In this document: piece by piece, positions 44,004-53,302 of the stretch
Position numbering within the stretch: position 1 is the stretch's first letter
Layout of the letters: each line of letters opens with the position of its first letter
NCBI RefSeq assembly: GCF_913777145.1
Contig: NZ_CAJYPS010000014.1
Location: forward strand, 310,001-374,000
Reading direction: 5' to 3'
Origin: an uncultured Roseateles sp.
Lineage (GTDB): Bacteria; Pseudomonadota; Gammaproteobacteria; Burkholderiales; Burkholderiaceae_C
Length of the DNA stretch: 64,000 nt
Position numbers and translations under genes: made by a program
Notes under the pieces: model-generated
Database searches by the model: none
What the model was told of the DNA's origin: nothing
The model's input: only the letters and a program-made list of their open reading frames with translations

Positions 44004-45566
44004 TCACAACGAGAACACCGCCACGGTGGCCACGAGGTCGCTGGCCTGGCGTCGCAGACTTTCGGCGGCTGCGGCGCTCTCCTCGACCAGGGCCGCGTTC
44101 TGCTGGGTGACCGTATCGATCTGCGCGACGGCCTGCCCCACCTGGCTCACCCCCGTGCTCTGCTCGCGGCTGGCAACGCTGATCTCGGCCACGATGCCGC
44201 TGACGCGCTGTACGGCCGTCACCACCTCCTGCATGGTCGCGCCGGCATGGTCCACCAGGCGCGAGCCGTTCTCCACCTGGGCGACGCTGGCCGAGATCAG
44301 GCCCTTGATCTCCTTGGCCGCGTCGGCACTGCGCTTGGCCAGTGTGCGCACCTCGCTGGCCACCACCGCGAAGCCGCGCCCCTGCTCGCCGGCGCGCGCG
44401 GCCTCGACCGCGGCATTCAGCGCCAGGATGTTGGTCTGGAAGGCGATGCCGTCTATGGTGCCGATGATGTCGCCAATCTTCTTGGAGCTGGCATCGATCT
44501 CGCGCATGGTGGTGATCATGTCGCCCACCACCTGGCCGCCGCGGGTCGCGGTTTCCTGCGCGGTGCTGGCGAGTTCGTTGGCCTGGGCGGCGTTGTCGGC
44601 GTTGTGGCGCACGGTCGTGCCCAGCTCGTCCATCGTGGCCGCGGTCTGCTGCAGCGCGCTGGCCTGTTCCTCGGTGCGCTGGCTGAGGTCGGCATTGCCG
44701 GTGGCGATCTGCGTGGACCCCGTGGAGATGCACTCCGACGCATCGCGTACCCGCTGCACGATGCTCACCAGACTGCCCTGCATGCGCTCCAGCGAGGCCA
44801 TCACGCTGCCGGCCGGCACGCGCGCGTCACCCAGCGTGCCGCTGAGGTCGCCCGAGGCCACCCGCTCGGCGGCGGCGCTCAGCGCATCGGGCTCGGCGCC
44901 CAGGGCGCGAGACAGGCTGCGGGTGATCAGGAAGCCGGCCACCAGGGCCGTCAGCAGCGAGACCGCGCTCACCGCGATGAAGCGGGCCTGCTCCCAGGCT
45001 ACCTTCTGGCTGGATTCTTCGACGATCTGCTCGGCCCGGCGGGCGGTGTGGTCGGAGTAGTCGTCGGTCGCCTTCACCAGCCGGGCCAGCAGCGGCCGGC
45101 ATTCCTCGTTCATGCGTTTGATGGCTTCGTCTCGGCGGCCGCTCAGGGCTGCATCGACGATGGCCAGTGCCACGGGGGCATAGGCGCTTTCCACTCGGGC
45201 GATCTCGGTGATCAGCTCGCGCGCCTTGACCGAAACGTCTGGCGACTGCGCCATGCGGGCCAGCGTGGCCAGATCGTCGGTGGCGACCTTGTGGGCGGCC
45301 GTGACGATCTGGCGCTCGACCTCGACGTCGGCGGGCGTGTTCACCAGCACCAGGTTGCGCGCCGCGATCGCGCGGGCGTCCACCGCCTGGCGCACCTTGG
45401 CGGCCAGCACCGCGCGGGCGTTGATGCCGCGGATGTATTGGTCGAAGCTGGCGGACTCGTGCTCCAGCGCCAGCCAGGCGAGGGAGACGACGATGGCCAG
45501 CAACGCGGATGTCAGACCGAAGGCGATGGAGAGTCGGGCGCGAACGGTCAGCGATGAAGGTTTCAT
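44004..45566 (-). CDS. Methyl-accepting chemotaxis protein
   Basis: 520 residues. Membrane segments near 10-32 and 193-215 flank a four-helix-bundle periplasmic sensor (4HB_MCP type). HAMP follows, then the methyl-accepting and signalling domain with the conserved hairpin AFQTNILALNAAVEAARAGE, QGRGFAVVASEVRTLAKRSA. There is no C-terminal CheR/CheB docking pentapeptide; it ends VATVAVFSL. It should signal to CheA/CheW at the inner membrane. Ligand unknown. An AT-rich upstream stretch (45610-45690) contains the promoter. No other che genes are in the window. Confidence 0.95.
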   Translation of the reverse strand: MKPSSLTVRARLSIAFGLTSALLAIVVSLAWLALEHESASFDQYIRGINARAVLAAKVRQAVDARAIAARNLVLVNTPADVEVERQIVTAAHKVATDDLATLARMAQSPDVSVKARELITEIARVESAYAPVALAIVDAALSGRRDEAIKRMNEECRPLLARLVKATDDYSDHTARRAEQIVEESSQKVAWEQARFIAVSAVSLLTALVAGFLITRSLSRALGAEPDALSAAAERVASGDLSGTLGDARVPAGSVMASLERMQGSLVSIVQRVRDASECISTGSTQIATGNADLSQRTEEQASALQQTAATMDELGTTVRHNADNAAQANELASTAQETATRGGQVVGDMITTMREIDASSKKIGDIIGTIDGIAFQTNILALNAAVEAARAGEQGRGFAVVASEVRTLAKRSADAAKEIKGLISASVAQVENGSRLVDHAGATMQEVVTAVQRVSGIVAEISVASREQSTGVSQVGQAVAQIDTVTQQNAALVEESAAAAESLRRQASDLVATVAVFSL

Positions 45567-45608
45567 GGTGGGCTCCTTGGCCGCGGGTGGAGTGATGCAG
45601 TCGGGCTG

Positions 45609-45690
45609 ATCACCATGGCTTCAGCATAGTTCAGAAATGTTTAATTTGATTCAAATGAACATATTGATATCAAATGACTGCGCACGAATG
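45609..45690 (-). promoter_or_regulatory. AT-rich upstream region of the chemoreceptor gene
   Basis: The stretch around 45625-45680 is strikingly AT-rich for this genome and contains the palindrome TTGATATCAA and several TTTGA/TCAAA inversions. It lies 40-120 bases before the chemoreceptor ATG. I cannot fix a sigma-28 or sigma-70 promoter in it with confidence. Confidence 0.4.
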
Positions 45691-45808
45691 CGCGTTTAGA
45701 ACGCGTGCGAGCCCGTCGGTTCAGGGCTGCCCGGCGATCTTGGCCGTTCGGGCCTGGGCGCTGTCGGCCGACCGGGTGCCGCCACGGCGCCACGGGCGGC
45801 GGCCTCAC

Positions 45809-46621
45809 TCAATCCCTGAACTGCGGCGCCGCGCCCTTGCCGGCCATCACGGCCTTGCTGAGGTCTTCGCTCATCAGCATGGCGGCGTTCCAGGTGGCGA
45901 TGTGGTTGAGGCCGTCGGCCACCGAGTGGTCACGGGCGTAGTTCAGCTGCTCCTTGGTGCCGCGAATGCTGAGCGGCGACTTGGACGCGATCGTTGCGGC
46001 GATCTCGCGCACCCCCGCCTGCAGCGCCTCGCGGCTGTTGAACACGCGGTTCACCAGGCCGATCTCGCGCGCCTCGGCGGCCTCCACGCGGCGGCCGGTG
46101 TAGGCCAGCTCGCGCACCAGGCCCTGGCTGCCTAGGAGCTTGGGCAGGCGCTGCAGCGTGCCCACGTCGGCCACCATGCCGATGTCGATTTCCTTGATGG
46201 AGAAGTAGGCGTCGGCGCTGCAGTAGCGCATGTCGGCGGCGCAGATCAGGTCGATGCCGCCGCCCACGCAGGCGCCGTGCACGGCGGCCAGCACCGGCTT
46301 GCGGCAGCGCTCAAGACTCGTCAGCGTGTCCTGCATGTCCAGGATCACGCGGCGCAGCGCCTCGCGGGTGCGGCCGTCGCAGGGGTCCTGGATCTGCGGC
46401 GCCAGGCCCATCATCATCGCCAGGTCGATGCCGGCGGTGAAATGCTTGCCTTCGCCCTCCAGCACCGCCACGCGGGCCTCGGGCTGCGCGTCTATCCAGT
46501 CGAAGGCGCGGCGGAAGTCCTGCCACATGGTGGCGTTCATCGCGTTGGCCTTGTCGGGCCGGTTCAGCCGCACGGTGGCGATGTGATCCTGGATGGATAC
46601 CAGCAGGGTGTCGAGTTGCAT
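45809..46621 (-). CDS. Enoyl-CoA hydratase/isomerase family protein (dienoyl-CoA isomerase-like)
   Basis: 270 residues. Crotonase motifs are clear: VRLNRPDKANAMNATMW, the oxyanion-hole segments GKHFTAGIDL and AAVHGACVGGGIDLICAADM, and IDIGMVADVGTLQRLPKLLG. The acidic Asp in ADVGTLQRLP resembles the ECH1-type delta3,5-delta2,4-dienoyl-CoA isomerases rather than plain hydratases. It acts on a CoA thioester in fatty-acid oxidation. Transcribed alone, divergent from the amidase gene. The exact substrate is inferred from this motif. Confidence 0.85.
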   Translation of the reverse strand: MQLDTLLVSIQDHIATVRLNRPDKANAMNATMWQDFRRAFDWIDAQPEARVAVLEGEGKHFTAGIDLAMMMGLAPQIQDPCDGRTREALRRVILDMQDTLTSLERCRKPVLAAVHGACVGGGIDLICAADMRYCSADAYFSIKEIDIGMVADVGTLQRLPKLLGSQGLVRELAYTGRRVEAAEAREIGLVNRVFNSREALQAGVREIAATIASKSPLSIRGTKEQLNYARDHSVADGLNHIATWNAAMLMSEDLSKAVMAGKGAAPQFRD

Positions 46622-46714
46622 GGGTCAGTCTCCTCTGTGCAGCCATGATGCCGCGGGCGCGCACTCAGGGCTGTCACCGTTGGGGCAGGCGTCCGGACGG
46701 CGTAGGCTGCCCGC

Positions 46715-48319
46715 ATGAACCGCCGCCATCTGCTCTTCGCCGCGCCGGCCCTGTCGGCCGCCACCGCCTCCTTTGCGATGAACCAGGCCACCACCGAGCC
46801 CGTGCCGCCCGAGTTCCAGCTTGCCGAATTGACGGCTGCCGACGCTCAAGCGCGCATGGCGGCCGGGCAGCTGACGGCGCTGGCGCTGACCCAGGCCTAC
46901 CTGGCCCGCATTGAATCGGTGGACCGTGCCGGGCCGCGGCTGCACAGCATCATCGAGCTCAACCCCGACGCCGAGGCCATCGCCGCCGAACGCGATGCCG
47001 AGCGCACCGCCGGCCGGCTGCGTGGGCCGCTGCACGGCCTGCCGGTGCTGATCAAGGACAACATCGCCACGCACGACCGCATGGCCACCACCGCCGGCTC
47101 CGTCGCGCTGGCCGGCGTGGCCGTGGCGGCGGACGCGCCGCTGGTGACACAGCTGCGCGAGGCCGGCGCGGTCATCCTGGGCAAGACCAATCTGTCGGAA
47201 TGGGCCAACTTCCGCGGCAAGGCCTCGGTCAGCGGCTGGAGCAGCCGCGGCGGCCAGACGCTCAACCCCTATGCGCTGGACCGCTCGCCCAGCGGCTCGT
47301 CCTCGGGTACCGGCGCGGCCATCGCGGCCAACCTGGCGCTGCTGGGCGTGGGCACCGAGACCGACGGCTCCATCACCTCGCCCGCGTCGGTGCAGGCGCT
47401 GGTGGGCGTCAAGCCCACGCTGGGCCTGGTGTCGCGGCGCGGCGTGATCCCGATCGCGTTCTCGCAGGACACGGCCGGCCCCATGTGCCGCACGGTGGCC
47501 GACGCCGCGCTGCTGCTGTGGGCGCTGGCCGGCGTGGACGCGGGCGACCCGGTCACGCGCGCCCAGCAGGGCCGCTTCGACCGCGACGCGCTGCTGCAGC
47601 TGCAGCCCGGCGCGCTCAAGGGCCGGCGCCTGGGGGTGGCGGTCAACCTGGTGGAAGGCCACGGCCGCGCCACGGTGGCGCTGTTCGACGCGGCACTGAA
47701 GCAGCTGGAGGTCGCCGGCGCCACGCTGGTGCGCGAGCCGCTGCCCAGCTGGCCGGCCATGGGCGCGGGCGAGCTGGACGTGCTGGTCTACGAGATGGCG
47801 CCGGCCATGGCGGCCTGGCTGCGCGAGTTCGCACCCACGGCGCCGTTCAAGACGCTGGCCGATCTGGTGGCCTTCAACCAGGCCCACCCCGAGACGCTGG
47901 CGCTGTTCGGCCAGGAGTGGTTCGAGGCCTCGGCCGCCAGCGTGAGTGCCGGCGGGCTGAAGGCGCCCAAGTACCTGAAGTCGCTGGCCGCGGGGCTGGC
48001 GGCGTCGCGTGCCCAGGGCATAGACGCGATGCTCAAGAAACACCGGCTGGACGCCCTCGTCGCGCCCACGTCCGGCCCGGCCTGGCTGATCGATCCGGTC
48101 AAGGGCGACCAGGACACCACGCCCTCGGCCACCTCGCCGGCCGCGATCGCCGGCTACCCGCATGTGACCGTGCCCATGGGCCAGGTGAGCGGCCTGCCGG
48201 TGGGCCTGAGCTTCTTCGGCACGGCCTGGAGCGACGCCCGTCTGCTGGCTTTCGCGGCCGACTACGAGCAGCGCAGCAAGCTGCGCCGCGAGCCGCTGCT
48301 GAAGCCGACCGCGGGCTGA
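46715..48319 (+). CDS. Amidase signature family enzyme, exported
   Basis: 534 residues. An RR-containing signal (NRRHLLFAAPALSAATASFA) suggests export. The Ser-cisSer-Lys triad is present: Lys in PVLIKDNIATHD, cis-Ser in RSPSGSSSGTGAAIA, and the nucleophile Ser in GTETDGSITSPAS. The family hydrolyses amide bonds of varied substrates. The ATG at 46715 lies 93 bases from the divergent crotonase start. It converges on the small gene and porin of the next locus. Substrate cannot be deduced. Confidence 0.93.
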   Translation: MNRRHLLFAAPALSAATASFAMNQATTEPVPPEFQLAELTAADAQARMAAGQLTALALTQAYLARIESVDRAGPRLHSIIELNPDAEAIAAERDAERTAGRLRGPLHGLPVLIKDNIATHDRMATTAGSVALAGVAVAADAPLVTQLREAGAVILGKTNLSEWANFRGKASVSGWSSRGGQTLNPYALDRSPSGSSSGTGAAIAANLALLGVGTETDGSITSPASVQALVGVKPTLGLVSRRGVIPIAFSQDTAGPMCRTVADAALLLWALAGVDAGDPVTRAQQGRFDRDALLQLQPGALKGRRLGVAVNLVEGHGRATVALFDAALKQLEVAGATLVREPLPSWPAMGAGELDVLVYEMAPAMAAWLREFAPTAPFKTLADLVAFNQAHPETLALFGQEWFEASAASVSAGGLKAPKYLKSLAAGLAASRAQGIDAMLKKHRLDALVAPTSGPAWLIDPVKGDQDTTPSATSPAAIAGYPHVTVPMGQVSGLPVGLSFFGTAWSDARLLAFAADYEQRSKLRREPLLKPTAG

Positions 48320-48344
48320 GCAAGCACGCGGCCGGCCGGCCGCC

Positions 48345-48539
48345 TCAGGCCGCCAGCGCGGCGCGCCATTGCGGCTGCTGCGCCAGGCGCTTGGCGGTGG
48401 CGGCATCGGTCGTCACGGTGTAGCGGCCGGGGTCCAGCTCGGTGAAGTGGGCCTGCGGGAAGCGTTGCAGCAGCTCGGCCAGCGCGGCACGCGCGAGCGC
48501 ATCGGGGCCGTCGAAATTCAGGGTCAGGTGTTGCGTCAT
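48345..48539 (-). CDS. Small hypothetical protein
   Basis: 64 residues (MTQHLTLNFDGPDALARAAL at the start), with a beta-alpha-beta pattern and no membrane segment. The ATG at 48539 lies 9 bases past the porin stop on the same strand, so it may be the last gene of the aldolase-MFS-porin set. Codon use fits the genome. No family recognised. Confidence 0.5.
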   Translation of the reverse strand: MTQHLTLNFDGPDALARAALAELLQRFPQAHFTELDPGRYTVTTDAATAKRLAQQPQWRAALAA

Positions 48540-48548
48540 GGGGTGTTC

Positions 48549-49658
48549 TCAGAAATCGTGCCGCAGCCCCAGCTCGGACGCGGTGGAGCGCTGGCCGCCG
48601 AAGTAGTTGGGGGCGCTGCTCAGCGTGCTGACCGCCGGGCCGCCGGCAATCGCGAAGGCGGCCGCCCCCTGGTTGCTGAGGCGCGCGACATGCAGGTAGA
48701 GCGCGGTGCGCTTGGACAGGTTGTAGATGTAGCCCACGCCCAGCAGCGTCGCGTCGTTGGCGTTCAGGGCGGCGGTCGCACCGCTCTGGTTGGCGTGCAG
48801 ATAGGTCAGCTTGAGGTCGTGCAGGCCCACCGGGATGATGGCGCCCAGCTGGGTGTTGACCGTCCGGTCGGGGCCGAAGATCCAGCGGCGCTGCGCGAGG
48901 TCCAGCCGGGCCCAGCCGGCGTTGTAGGCCAGGCCCAGCACCTGGTCCTGGAAGCGCCGGTTGGCGCTGGCGTTGCGGGTGGTGAACTGCGCGGCGGCCA
49001 CGGTCCAGCCCGCGCCGCTCCAGCCCAGCCGGAAGCCCTCGCCCCTGGTGAAGCCGTTGGCCGTGGCGCCGCCTTCGCCCGCGGTCAGTGTCACCGAGCC
49101 GAAGACGCCGCCCAGGTCGGCCGGCAGGAAGTACTCCAGCGCATTGCTGACGCGCATCAGCGGGTTGGCCGCCTGGGACTCGGGCGCGGTGCCGAAGGCC
49201 TGGCCCAGCGCCCGCGAGCCGGTCAGCGAGCGAAAGCTGTTGGCGCCGGCGATGCCCAGCGTGACGAAGGGGTCGAAGCCGCTCCACACCAGGTGGGTGG
49301 GCACCCAGTCCCGCCCCAGGCGGAGTTCGCCCAACCGCGCGTCAGACAGGCTCACGGTGGAGCGGCGGTCCCAGAACTGGCCGGCCGGCGCGCTGGTGCC
49401 GGCCGAGCCGACGTCGGCGAGCATGGAGCCGTCCAGGTAGAAGCCGGCCTTGAGGCCGCCGCCCAGGTCTTCGCTGCCGCGTATCACCAGCTTGCTGGTG
49501 GAGTTGGCGCCGCTGGCTTCCGAACGCAGGCTGCCCAGGCGGCCGTTGTGGACCTGGCGCAGCGACAGGTCCAGCGTGCCGCCCAGGCTGACACCGGTCT
49601 GCGCCGTGGCCGCGGCGCAGGCACCGGCCAGCAGGGTGGTGAGGAAAGGGGTCTTCAT
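48549..49658 (-). CDS. Gram-negative trimeric porin (Burkholderiales type)
   Basis: 369 residues. A signal peptide (about 1-19, LLAGACAAATAQ) leads into SVSL-like VSLGGTLDLSLRQVHNG, then GSEDLGGGLKAGFYLDG, typical of the OmpC/porin_4 family. The protein ends ASELGLRHDF with the terminal Phe expected for BAM insertion. It forms a diffusion channel for small anionic solutes. It follows the MFS gene on the same strand after 138 bases, in a probable uptake operon. Confidence 0.93.
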   Translation of the reverse strand: MKTPFLTTLLAGACAAATAQTGVSLGGTLDLSLRQVHNGRLGSLRSEASGANSTSKLVIRGSEDLGGGLKAGFYLDGSMLADVGSAGTSAPAGQFWDRRSTVSLSDARLGELRLGRDWVPTHLVWSGFDPFVTLGIAGANSFRSLTGSRALGQAFGTAPESQAANPLMRVSNALEYFLPADLGGVFGSVTLTAGEGGATANGFTRGEGFRLGWSGAGWTVAAAQFTTRNASANRRFQDQVLGLAYNAGWARLDLAQRRWIFGPDRTVNTQLGAIIPVGLHDLKLTYLHANQSGATAALNANDATLLGVGYIYNLSKRTALYLHVARLSNQGAAAFAIAGGPAVSTLSSAPNYFGGQRSTASELGLRHDF

Positions 49659-49796
49659 GGAGCAGTCTCCGGATCGCGTGGCGGACGGGCGCGCGCGGCC
49701 GTGACGGCGATGCGTTCGCCGCCGGCAGGGCGCCCGGGTGCTTGAGGGCGTTCGGGCCGGCGCGCTCTCAGGCCCCGGCTCGTGGCTGACGGCGGC

Positions 49797-51212
49797 TCAG
49801 GGCGACAGCTCTTCGAGCACGCGGCCGCGGGTCTCAATCGCCAGCAGCAGGGTCACCAGGCCACCGACCAGGGCCACCGCGGCGAAGGCGGCGAACACGT
49901 AGCGGATGCCGAAGTCCCCCACGATGAAGGCCACCAGCAGCGGGCCTATCGAGGAGCCGGCCCGCAGCCAGGCGCTGCCGAAGCCGGTGCCGACCGCGCG
50001 CAGCCGGGTGGGGTAGAGCTCGGAGGAGTACAGGTACAGCGAGAAGGTGACCGTCTGCAGGATGGCGTAGGTCAGCGTCGCCAGCACCAGCACCTCGGTG
50101 GCGCTGGTCGCTCCCAGCGCGCACAGCCCCAGCAGCGGCAGCGTGGCGAGCAGGAAGGCGCTCGCATACCAGCGGCGGCGGCCGACCTTGTCGATCAGCA
50201 GTGCGCAGGCGATGGCTGCCAGCACGCCGACGCCGGAGGTGATCCAGCCATAGGCCAGGCTGGTCTGCAGCGGCAGCTTGAAGAACTGCTTGTAGAGCGT
50301 GGGCAGCCAGGTGATGAGGCCGTTGTTGACCATGTAGGCGGTGAGCCACAGCGCCCAGATGGTCAGCGTGCGCTTCAGGTAGATGCCGCGGAACAGCTCG
50401 CGCCAGTCGGACTTGGCCACGGTGCGCGGGTCGACCGGGCGCACCTGCGGCTCGGCCAGCACCAGGCCGCGGCGCGTGGCGCTGCGCTCCAGCATGGACA
50501 CCACCGCGTCGGCCTCGGCCGTGCGGCCCTGGGTGGCCAGCCAGCGCGGCGACTCGGGCATCAGCCAGCGCAGCGGGATGGTGAGCACCGAGGGGATCAG
50601 ACCCACGATGAACATCGCCTTCCAGCCGTACACCGGCACCAGGAAGTAGCTGGCCATGCCCGCGAACATCAGGCCTATGGGGAAGATCACCTCGTACAGC
50701 AGGAAGAAGCGGCCGCGCTTCTCGGCGCCGACGAACTCGTTGATGTAGGCGCTGGCCACCGGCACCTCGCCGCCCGTGCCCACGCCCTGCAGGAAGCGGA
50801 ACAGCATCATGGACGCACCGCTCCAGGCGAACAGGCACATCACGTCCATGCTGACGAACAGCAGGATGGTGAAGAACAGCGTCTTGAGCCGGCCGAAGCG
50901 CTCCGCCAGCGAGCCGAAGATCACCGCGCCGAAGATCTGGCCGATGTAGCCGGCCGAGATGATGAGCCCGACCTCGGTCGGCGTCAGCTGCCACTCGGAC
51001 ACCAGCTGCGGCATCGCGAACGCGATCGCCAGCACGGTGTAGGCGTCGAAGAAGGTGGCGATGCCGACGACGACGCGTATCAGCATCAGGCGGGGCGTCA
51101 CGGGCAGGCGTTCCAGGCGGGCGACCAGGGTCGCGTTGCTCTGAACGTCGGCAGGGCGGTCGGCAGCCCGGGCGGTGTGCTCGGGCACGCCGGCGGCGGC
51201 AAGGGTGGCCAT
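49797..51212 (-). CDS. MFS transporter (sugar-porter/organic-acid type)
   Basis: 471 residues from the ATG at 51212, which has TGGAG five bases upstream. Twelve hydrophobic helices are visible. The cytoplasmic loop motif between helices 2 and 3 reads GSLAERFGRLKTL, and between 8 and 9 LLIDKVGRRRWYA. RFLQGVGTGGEVPVASAYINE and PESPRWLATQGR are sugar-porter-family signatures also seen in aromatic-acid and niacin carriers. It presumably imports the substrate of the adjacent aldolase by proton symport. Substrate unknown. Confidence 0.92.
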   Translation of the reverse strand: MATLAAAGVPEHTARAADRPADVQSNATLVARLERLPVTPRLMLIRVVVGIATFFDAYTVLAIAFAMPQLVSEWQLTPTEVGLIISAGYIGQIFGAVIFGSLAERFGRLKTLFFTILLFVSMDVMCLFAWSGASMMLFRFLQGVGTGGEVPVASAYINEFVGAEKRGRFFLLYEVIFPIGLMFAGMASYFLVPVYGWKAMFIVGLIPSVLTIPLRWLMPESPRWLATQGRTAEADAVVSMLERSATRRGLVLAEPQVRPVDPRTVAKSDWRELFRGIYLKRTLTIWALWLTAYMVNNGLITWLPTLYKQFFKLPLQTSLAYGWITSGVGVLAAIACALLIDKVGRRRWYASAFLLATLPLLGLCALGATSATEVLVLATLTYAILQTVTFSLYLYSSELYPTRLRAVGTGFGSAWLRAGSSIGPLLVAFIVGDFGIRYVFAAFAAVALVGGLVTLLLAIETRGRVLEELSP

Positions 51213-51244
51213 GTTGTCTCCAGTGGCGATGTTGTGTGGCCAGC

Positions 51245-51272
51245 GGCCCGCCATGCCAGGCATGGGCGGGCC
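51245..51272 (-). terminator. Hairpin between aldolase and MFS genes
   Basis: GGCCCGCCATGCC and GGCATGGGCGGGCC form a stem with one bulged base and a 1-base loop in the 113-bp gap. There is no T run. It may act as an attenuator or processing site within the operon rather than as a full terminator. Confidence 0.4.
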
Positions 51273-51325
51273 CCTGAATAGCCGGGGCGCTGTCTCGCGC
51301 CCTCGGTTCAGACGGCTGTCCGGGC

Positions 51326-52261
51326 TCAGGCGACGCGGGCGAGCCCGGCCGCCTGCACGGCCGCGGCGATCTCCCGGTCCGCCCCGTCCGCCAGCGGCAG
51401 CAGGGGCGAGCGCACCGTCGCATGCTCCAGGATGCCACGGGCGACCAGCGCCCACTTCAGCGCTACCGTGCCTTCCATGTGCGAGCCGCGGTGGTAGACG
51501 TTGGCGGTCACGGGCAGCAGGCGGTCGTGCAGCTCGCGGGCCTTCCGGTAGTCCTTGGCCTTGCCGGCCGCGATCATCTCGACCAGCAGCTCGGGCGCGA
51601 TGCAGCCATAGCCCACCAGCGCGCCGTCCACGTCGAACATGGTGTGCAGCAGGTATTCGTCGTGGCAGGTCAGGATCTGCAGGTCGGGGCGTTCCTTGCG
51701 GATCACCGGGATCTCGCGGTCCCAGCGCTTCATGTTGCGCACGCCGTTCTTCATCGCGAACACGCCGGGCTGGGCCGCGATGTCCAGCTGCGTCTCCAGG
51801 TCGTAGGTGCACTTGGTCGCGTCGGGGTACTGGAACAGGATCAGCGGCAGGCCGCTGGCCTCGTAGATGGCCTTGTACTTGTCCTGCGGCGCGCCCTTCT
51901 GGTAGCCGAAGCGCAGCCAGCCGTGCGAGGGATAGACCAGGCCGGCCTGGGCACCGGCCTTGACCGCGCGCTTGGCCTCCTCGGCCGCCACCTGCGTGCC
52001 CTCCAGCGTGATGCCGGCAATGATGGGGATGCGGTCGCCCACCGACTCGCGGAAGGCCTCGATCACCTTGAACTGCTCGTCGCGCTCCAGGAAGGTGCCC
52101 TCGCCGGCGTGACCCAGCACGGTCAGGCTCTTGACCCCGGGCACGCTGGACAGCCAGCGGCCCAGGCGCTGGATGGCGGGGTAGTCCACCGCACCGTCGC
52201 GGGTGAAGGGGGTGACCGGCGCGGGATTGAGTCCGCGCATGTCGAAACCGGGCTTGCTCAT
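51326..52261 (-). CDS. Dihydrodipicolinate synthase-family (DapA/NanA-like) aldolase
   Basis: 311 residues from the ATG at 52261, with AAGGAGACATC just upstream; an ATG 15 bases earlier overlaps this ribosome site. The TIM-barrel motifs PVTPFTRDGAVDYPAI, LGHAGEGTFLERDEQ (in place of the DapA G-T-T-G-E), the catalytic Tyr in ILFQYPD and the Schiff-base Lys in GVFAMKNGVRNM are present. It cleaves or forms a keto acid. It is not the biosynthetic DapA; context with MFS, porin and LysR genes points to sugar-acid or related catabolism. Confidence 0.88.
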   Translation of the reverse strand: MSKPGFDMRGLNPAPVTPFTRDGAVDYPAIQRLGRWLSSVPGVKSLTVLGHAGEGTFLERDEQFKVIEAFRESVGDRIPIIAGITLEGTQVAAEEAKRAVKAGAQAGLVYPSHGWLRFGYQKGAPQDKYKAIYEASGLPLILFQYPDATKCTYDLETQLDIAAQPGVFAMKNGVRNMKRWDREIPVIRKERPDLQILTCHDEYLLHTMFDVDGALVGYGCIAPELLVEMIAAGKAKDYRKARELHDRLLPVTANVYHRGSHMEGTVALKWALVARGILEHATVRSPLLPLADGADREIAAAVQAAGLARVA

Positions 52262-52352
52262 GATGTCTCCTTGCATGGTGTTGAGCGGGGAAGTGAGTTC
52301 ACTGTAGGCAGGGGGGTGTTCTGCTGCTAGATAGACTTCCGATGAATCAGAC

Positions 52353-52368
52353 TTGCCTGAAAAGGCAA
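52353..52368. promoter_or_regulatory. Possible operator upstream of second LysR gene
   Basis: TTGCC-TGAAAA-GGCAA lies 18 bases before the GTG start of the LysR gene, in the gap shared with the divergent aldolase operon. The arms are only 5 bp and the spacing is T-N12-A rather than T-N11-A, so support is weak. Confidence 0.3.
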
Positions 52369-52386
52369 CTCGCCTAGGAGAAACCC

Positions 52387-53301
52387 GTGCACCTGCCGAC
52401 CGTGAAGCTGTTCCTGGAGGTGGCCGACGCCGGCAGCCTGAGCAAGGTGGCCGCGCGCCGCCAGACCGTGCAATCGCATGTCAGCCGGCAGATCACCGAG
52501 TTCGAGAACCAGTGCGGCGGCCGCCTGTTCCGGCGCACCGGCCGGGGCGTGGAGCTCACCGAGCTGGGCGCGCGCGCCGCGACCCGGCTGCGCGCCTGGC
52601 TGCAGGCCACCGAGCAGCTGGAGCAGGAGCTGCGCTCCGAGTCCGGCCAGGTGATGGGCGAGGTGCGCCTGGGCATCATCCCGTCGGCAGCCCATCCGCT
52701 GGTCACCCATTTGTTCGCCGCGCTGCAGCAGCATCACCCGGCGGTGCGGCTCAACGTGGCCGAGGCCCAGGGCGCGGAGCTCGACGCGATGCTGGATAGC
52801 GGCGCGGTGGATCTCGCGGTGCTGTTCCGCTTCAGCAAGCCCACCGGCTCGGACGAGCGCCAGCTGGGCGTGGCCGGCACCTACCTGGTGTCGGCGTCGG
52901 GCGATGCGCTGACGCGCGCGCCGACGCTGAACTTCGCGCGCCTGCAGGGGCTGCGCCTGGTGCTGCCGCGCCGGCCCAGCCAGTGGCGCCATGCGCTGGA
53001 CGACACCGCACGCAGCCTGGGGTTTCGGCTGGAGACCGTGGCCGAGGCGGATTCCCTGACCGTACAGCGTGAGCTGGTGGCGCGCACGCCGGGCCTGTAC
53101 TCGGTGCTGGGCCCCTATTCGATCGCGGCCGAACTGAAGGCCGGCCGCGTGCAGGCGACCCGCCTGGTGCGCCCCGAGCTCACGCGCCACGTGACGCTGT
53201 CCTTCCCGCGCCAGGGCAAGCTCTCACCCGCCTGCCGCGTGGTGGCGCAGACCATAGAGCAGCTGGTCGGCGACTGGGGGCACCAGCTGACCGAGCCATA
53301 G
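52387..53301 (+). CDS. LysR-family transcriptional regulator
   Basis: 304 residues. A GTG start at 52387 is supported by TAGGAGAAACCC. The winged HTH (about 1-60) reads KLFLEVADAGSLSKVAARRQ and VQSHVSRQITEFENQCGGRLF. The co-inducer domain contains VMGEVRLGIIPSAAHPLV. It is divergent from the aldolase-MFS-porin genes, which it presumably regulates. The inducer is unknown. It ends right at the start of a palindromic intergenic repeat. Confidence 0.92.
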   Translation: MHLPTVKLFLEVADAGSLSKVAARRQTVQSHVSRQITEFENQCGGRLFRRTGRGVELTELGARAATRLRAWLQATEQLEQELRSESGQVMGEVRLGIIPSAAHPLVTHLFAALQQHHPAVRLNVAEAQGAELDAMLDSGAVDLAVLFRFSKPTGSDERQLGVAGTYLVSASGDALTRAPTLNFARLQGLRLVLPRRPSQWRHALDDTARSLGFRLETVAEADSLTVQRELVARTPGLYSVLGPYSIAAELKAGRVQATRLVRPELTRHVTLSFPRQGKLSPACRVVAQTIEQLVGDWGHQLTEP

Positions 53302-53302
53302 G

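Noticed and set aside
51326-52261. Lysine-biosynthetic dapA
   Set aside because: The active-site loop differs from DapA and the neighbours are transporter, porin and LysR genes, so a catabolic aldolase fits better.
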